64,000 nucleotides of DNA from JBBROS01 sp965260935 (GTDB lineage Bacteria; Pseudomonadota; Alphaproteobacteria; Acetobacterales; Acetobacteraceae). The DNA is taken from positions 2,356,001 to 2,420,000 of the forward strand of contig OZ253374.1 in the NCBI GenBank assembly GCA_965260935.1, read 5' to 3'. Of the stretch, positions 60,683 to 64,000 are shown piece after piece (positions within the stretch are counted from its first letter, which is position 1; the number at the start of each line of letters is the position of its first letter). The position numbers and the translations under genes were made by a program. Under the pieces are notes generated by a model. It was given only the letters and a program-made list of their open reading frames with translations. It was not told the DNA's origin and did not search any database.

Positions 60683-61693
60683 ATGGCCCAGGCTGCCGAG
60701 GCGCGCAAGCGCGGCAAGACGCGCGAGAGCGCGATGACGCGTGACCAGTTGGTGAAAGCGTACGGCGACATGATGCTGATCCGGCGCTTCGAGGAGAAGG
60801 CCGGGCAGCTGTACGGGATGGGGCTGATCGGCGGGTTCTGCCATCTGTATATCGGGCAGGAAGCCGTTGTTGTGGGCGTGCTGTCGGCGATGGACGACGG
60901 CGACCAGGTGATCACGTCGTATCGCGACCACGGGCACATGCTGGCGACGGGGATGGACCCGCGGGGCGTGATGGCGGAGCTGACGGGGCGGAGCGGGGGC
61001 TATTCCAAGGGGAAGGGCGGCTCCATGCACATGTTCAGCAAGGAGAAGCGGTTCTTCGGGGGGCACGGCATCGTGGGGGCGCAGGTCAGCCTGGGGACGG
61101 GGTTGGCGATGGCCAATTGGTACCGCGGCAACGACCGGGTGTGCGCCACGTTCTTCGGCGAGGGGGCGAGCAACCAGGGGCAGGTGTTCGAGAGCTTCAA
61201 TCTCGCGTCGCTGATGAAGCTGCCGTGCGTGTACGTGATCGAGAACAACAAGTACGGGATGGGGACGAGCGTGGAGCGGGCCTCGGCCTCGCGCGACTTG
61301 TCGAACAACGGCTCGCCCTGGGGAATGCCCGGCGTGCAGGTCGACGGGATGGACGTGATGGCGGTGCATGAGGCGGCGGCGGCGGCGGTCGCGCACTGCC
61401 GGGCGGGGAACGGGCCGTATTTGCTGGAGGTGAAGACATATCGGTATCGGGGGCACTCGATGTCGGACCCGGGGAAGTATCGGACGCGGGAAGAGATCCA
61501 GAAGATGCGCAGCGAGCGGGACTGCCTGGAGGCGGCGCGGCATATGCTGGAGGGCATGGGGGTCGGCGAGGAGGAGACCAAGCGGATCGACACCGACGTG
61601 AAGGCGCGGGTGCAGGACGCGGCGGATTTCGCGCAGTCGAGCCCGGAGCCGGATGAGAGCGAGCTTTGGACCGACATCCTGGTGGAGGGCTGA
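60683..61693 (+). CDS. pdhA: Pyruvate dehydrogenase E1 component, alpha subunit
   Basis: Thiamine diphosphate enzyme subunit that decarboxylates pyruvate. 336 residues. It has FCHLYIGQEAVVVGVL, VITSYRDHGHMLATG, the thiamine motif GEGASNQGQVFESFNLASL, YVIENNKYGMGTSVERAS, and the C-terminal RYRGHSMSDPGKYR segment. The ATG at 60683 has a GGAGATCAGGCGG ribosome site; the longer frame to 60623 is not supported. The gene is followed 2 bases later by pdhB. It follows ftsB and a folded repeat. Confidence 0.96.
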   Translation: MAQAAEARKRGKTRESAMTRDQLVKAYGDMMLIRRFEEKAGQLYGMGLIGGFCHLYIGQEAVVVGVLSAMDDGDQVITSYRDHGHMLATGMDPRGVMAELTGRSGGYSKGKGGSMHMFSKEKRFFGGHGIVGAQVSLGTGLAMANWYRGNDRVCATFFGEGASNQGQVFESFNLASLMKLPCVYVIENNKYGMGTSVERASASRDLSNNGSPWGMPGVQVDGMDVMAVHEAAAAAVAHCRAGNGPYLLEVKTYRYRGHSMSDPGKYRTREEIQKMRSERDCLEAARHMLEGMGVGEEETKRIDTDVKARVQDAADFAQSSPEPDESELWTDILVEG

Positions 61694-61695
61694 GC

Positions 61696-63090
61696 GTGTC
61701 CACGCAGATCCTGATGCCGGCGCTGAGCCCGACCATGACGGAGGGCAAGCTGGCGCGGTGGCTGAAGAAGGTGGGGGAGGATGTGCGCGCGGGGGACGTG
61801 ATCGCCGAGATCGAGACGGACAAGGCGACGATGGAAGTGGAGGCCGTCGATGAGGGGACGCTCGAGCGCATCCTGATCGAGGAAGGGACGGACGGGGTCG
61901 CGGTCAACACGCCGATCGCGGAGCTTACGGGGGAGGGCGGGGCGGCGACGCCGGGCAGGTCGGCGCCGGCGGCGGAGGCGTTGCCGGACGCGTCGCCCAC
62001 GGTGAAGGCGCAGGCGATGCCGGGCACGACGGCGCAGGCCGCCCCGGCGCCGGCCAGCCAGCCGCTGGCCGCGCCCGCGCCGGAGAAGGATTGGGGGCCG
62101 ACGAAGCCCGTGACGGTGCGCGAGGCGACGCGGGAGGCGATGGTGCTGGAATTGCGCGCGGACGACCGGGTGTTCCTGATAGGCGAGGAGGTGGCGAACT
62201 ACGAGGGCGCCTACAAGATCAGCCAGGGGATGCTGGAGGAGTTCGGGCCGCGGCGGATCATCGACACGCCGATTACCGAGCACGGCTTCACCGGCATGGC
62301 GGTGGGGGCTGCGATGGACGGGTTGAAGCCGATCGTCGAGTTCATGACCTTTAATTTTGCCATGCAGGCGATTGATCAGATCGTGAACTCGGCGGCCAAG
62401 ACGCTTTACATGTCGGGCGGGCAGATGGGGTGCCCCATCGTGTTCCGCGGGCCGAACGGGGCGGCCTCGCGCGTCGGGGCGCAGCATAGCCAGGACTACG
62501 CCAGTTGGTACGCGCATTGCCCGGGGTTGAAGGTGGTGGCGCCGTGGTCCTCGGCGGACGCGAAGGGGCTGCTGCGGGCGGCGATCCGCGATCCGAACCC
62601 GGTTATCGTGCTGGAGAACGAGATTCTGTACGGGCAGACGTTCGAGTGCCCGGTTGACGAGGACTTCGTGCTGCCGCTCGGCAAGGCGAAGATCGAGCGG
62701 GCGGGGACGCACGTGACGATCGTCAGCTACAGCATCATGGTGGGCGTGGCGATGAAGGCGGCCGAGACCCTGGCCGAGCAGGGGATCGAGGCGGAGGTGA
62801 TCAACCTGCGCAGCCTGCGGCCGATGGACACGGCGACGGTCGTGGAGAGCGTCAAGAAGACGAGCCGGCTGGTCACGGTGGAGGAGGGCTGGCCTTACGC
62901 GGGGATCGGGGCCGAGATTTCCATGCAGGCAGTCGAGCATTGCTTCGATTGGCTGGATGCGCCGCCGGTGCGGGTGACCGGGCTCGACGTGCCGCTGCCT
63001 TATGCGGCCAACCTGGAGAAGCTGGCCTTGCCGCAGCCGGGGTGGGTGGTGGATGCGGTGAAGAAGGCGACCCAAGGGGGGATGGGGTAG
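61696..63090 (+). CDS. pdhB: Pyruvate dehydrogenase E1 beta subunit with N-terminal lipoyl domain
   Basis: 464 residues. An N-terminal lipoyl domain (MSTQILMPALSPTMTEGKLA, lipoyl Lys43 in ETDKATME) is joined by an alanine/proline linker to the E1-beta domain. That domain starts near DWGPTKPVTVREATREAM and carries FMTFNFAMQAIDQIVNSAAK and RVGAQHSQDYASWY. A lipoyl domain on E1-beta is the normal arrangement in alphaproteobacteria. The GTG at 61696 lies 2 bases after pdhA; pdhC follows 3 bases after the stop. Confidence 0.96.
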   Translation: MSTQILMPALSPTMTEGKLARWLKKVGEDVRAGDVIAEIETDKATMEVEAVDEGTLERILIEEGTDGVAVNTPIAELTGEGGAATPGRSAPAAEALPDASPTVKAQAMPGTTAQAAPAPASQPLAAPAPEKDWGPTKPVTVREATREAMVLELRADDRVFLIGEEVANYEGAYKISQGMLEEFGPRRIIDTPITEHGFTGMAVGAAMDGLKPIVEFMTFNFAMQAIDQIVNSAAKTLYMSGGQMGCPIVFRGPNGAASRVGAQHSQDYASWYAHCPGLKVVAPWSSADAKGLLRAAIRDPNPVIVLENEILYGQTFECPVDEDFVLPLGKAKIERAGTHVTIVSYSIMVGVAMKAAETLAEQGIEAEVINLRSLRPMDTATVVESVKKTSRLVTVEEGWPYAGIGAEISMQAVEHCFDWLDAPPVRVTGLDVPLPYAANLEKLALPQPGWVVDAVKKATQGGMG

Positions 63091-63093
63091 ATC

Positions 63094-64000
63094 ATGGCGA
63101 CGAACATCCTGATGCCGGCGCTGTCGCCGACGATGACCGAGGGGACGCTGGCGCGCTGGCTCAAGAAGGAGGGCGAGCAGGTCAGCGCAGGGGACGTGAT
63201 CGCCGAGATCGAGACCGACAAGGCGACGATGGAGGTCGAGGCGGTCGATGAGGGGGTGCTGGGGCGCATCCTGGTGCCGGACGGGACGGCGGGCGTGAAG
63301 GTCAACGACCCGATCGCGATCCTGGTCGAGGAGGGCGAGAGCGCGCCGGACGAGGCGGCGGGCGGCAAGGCGGCTCCGGCGCCTGAGGCGGCCAAGGCCG
63401 AGGCCGCGTCGTCTCCGGCCCAGACGCCGACGCAGACGCCGACTCCCGGGCAGCCGAGGGACCCGGTGCAGCCGATGCCGAACGGCCATGACGCGGGCCG
63501 GGTGTTCGCGACGCCGCTGGCGCGGCGGATGGCCAAGCAGGCCGGCATCGACCTGGCCAGCTTGAAGGGCAGCGGGCCGAACGGGCGGATCATCCGCGTT
63601 GACGTGGAGGCGGCGCACAAGGGCGGGACGGCGGCCCCGGCGCCATCGCCGGCCGAGGCGGCGGCGGAGCGGGAGCCCGCGGCGCCTGCGGCCGAGCCGA
63701 CGCCCGTGCCCGCTATGGCGCAGGCGCCGAAGCCGGCGGCGATCACTGCGCCGCACCGGCTCGTGCCCAACTCGCAGATGCGCCGGGTGATCAGCCGGCG
63801 GCTGACCGAGAGCCATCAGCAGGTACCGAACTTCTTCGTGACGCTCGACATGGAGATCGACGCGTTGCTGAGGCTGCGCGGGGAGTTGAACGCGAAGCTG
63901 CCGAAGGAGGGGCCGGGGGCGCTCAAGCTGTCGGTGAACGATTTCGTGATCAAGGCGGCGGCGGCGACGCTGCGGCGGGTGCCGCAACTGAACGCGTCGT
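63094..64000 (+). CDS. pdhC: Pyruvate dehydrogenase E2, dihydrolipoamide acetyltransferase (3' end outside window)
   Basis: Acetyltransferase core of the pyruvate dehydrogenase complex. The first lipoyl domain (MATNILMPALSPTMTEGTLA, Lys43) is followed by an alanine/proline linker and the peripheral subunit-binding domain (FATPLARRMAKQAGIDLASL). The catalytic domain then starts (PNSQMRRVISRRLTESHQQV). The frame is open at base 64000, so the catalytic His is not visible. The ATG at 63094 lies 3 bases after pdhB. Confidence 0.95.
   Translation, partial: MATNILMPALSPTMTEGTLARWLKKEGEQVSAGDVIAEIETDKATMEVEAVDEGVLGRILVPDGTAGVKVNDPIAILVEEGESAPDEAAGGKAAPAPEAAKAEAASSPAQTPTQTPTPGQPRDPVQPMPNGHDAGRVFATPLARRMAKQAGIDLASLKGSGPNGRIIRVDVEAAHKGGTAAPAPSPAEAAAEREPAAPAAEPTPVPAMAQAPKPAAITAPHRLVPNSQMRRVISRRLTESHQQVPNFFVTLDMEIDALLRLRGELNAKLPKEGPGALKLSVNDFVIKAAAATLRRVPQLNAS

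Noticed and set aside
61696..62010. Lipoyl domain on pyruvate dehydrogenase E1-beta as a novel fusion
   Set aside because: This arrangement is standard in alphaproteobacterial pyruvate dehydrogenase.

Overview
This 64 kb window is GC-rich chromosomal DNA of an alphaproteobacterium. The evidence is the alphaproteobacterial addB-addA helicase-nuclease pair followed by trxA, an ftsB gene directly upstream of pdhA, a pyruvate dehydrogenase E1-beta with its own lipoyl domain, and a TCA block (sdhCDAB, zapE, mdh, sucA-sucB-lpd). The content (ketogluconate/idonate enzymes, no sucCD in the TCA block) would suit Acetobacteraceae or other Rhodospirillales; that placement is inference. No rRNA, tRNA, CRISPR array, transposase or integrase was seen.

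Layout. 1-7.1 kb: tsaE (cut by the window edge), addB, addA and trxA. 7.1-11.7 kb: a large hybrid sensor kinase divergent from an OmpR-type regulator across an AT-rich 482-base gap. 11.8-16 kb: a YccF-type membrane protein, an MFS transporter, a relic of an amino-acid ABC ATPase, and a divergent idnO/idnD pair. 16-18.5 kb: pdxA, pdxJ and a TerC-type protein. 18.5-36.1 kb: TCA-cycle genes on the minus strand (sdhC-D-A-B; zapE; mdh; sucA-sucB-small protein-lpd-OsmC), with unrelated genes interleaved (tyrosine phosphatase, bluB, 2OG oxygenase, a spore-photoproduct-lyase-like radical SAM protein, a carboxylate-amine ligase, a DUF2244 protein). 36.4-41.6 kb: a tight three-gene run of a secreted protein, a debranching enzyme and a GH63-type glucosidase. 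41.6-43.1 kb: a small patch of genome rearrangement. A 267-bp direct repeat of nfeD sequence flanks an ABC-exporter tail and an AT-rich orphan gene. 43.1-48.5 kb: a stomatin-like protein with intact nfeD, pcaC and benE, a secreted GH16-like protein and an acyltransferase. 48.6-60.0 kb: a SOUL heme-binding lipoprotein followed by an aryl-polyene-type biosynthetic operon. 60.1-64 kb: ftsB, pdhA, pdhB and pdhC (cut by the window edge).

The most interesting system is the aryl-polyene-like cluster at 49.3-60.0 kb. Eleven minus-strand genes, nearly all overlapping by a few bases, encode one acyl carrier protein, an AMP ligase, two hotdog dehydratases, an LpxL-like acyltransferase, a LolA-like carrier, an MMPL/RND exporter, a ketosynthase with its chain-length-factor partner, a ketoreductase and a halogenase-like flavoprotein. 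A COG4648-type membrane protein is divergent from it. The set is more compact than the known aryl-polyene clusters, and the flavoprotein could tailor (possibly halogenate) the aryl head group.

A second unusual signal is a family of about 100-bp folded repeats. Two full copies and one half copy lie directly behind genes at three distant places. In two of the three the repeat end itself contains the stop codon of the preceding gene.
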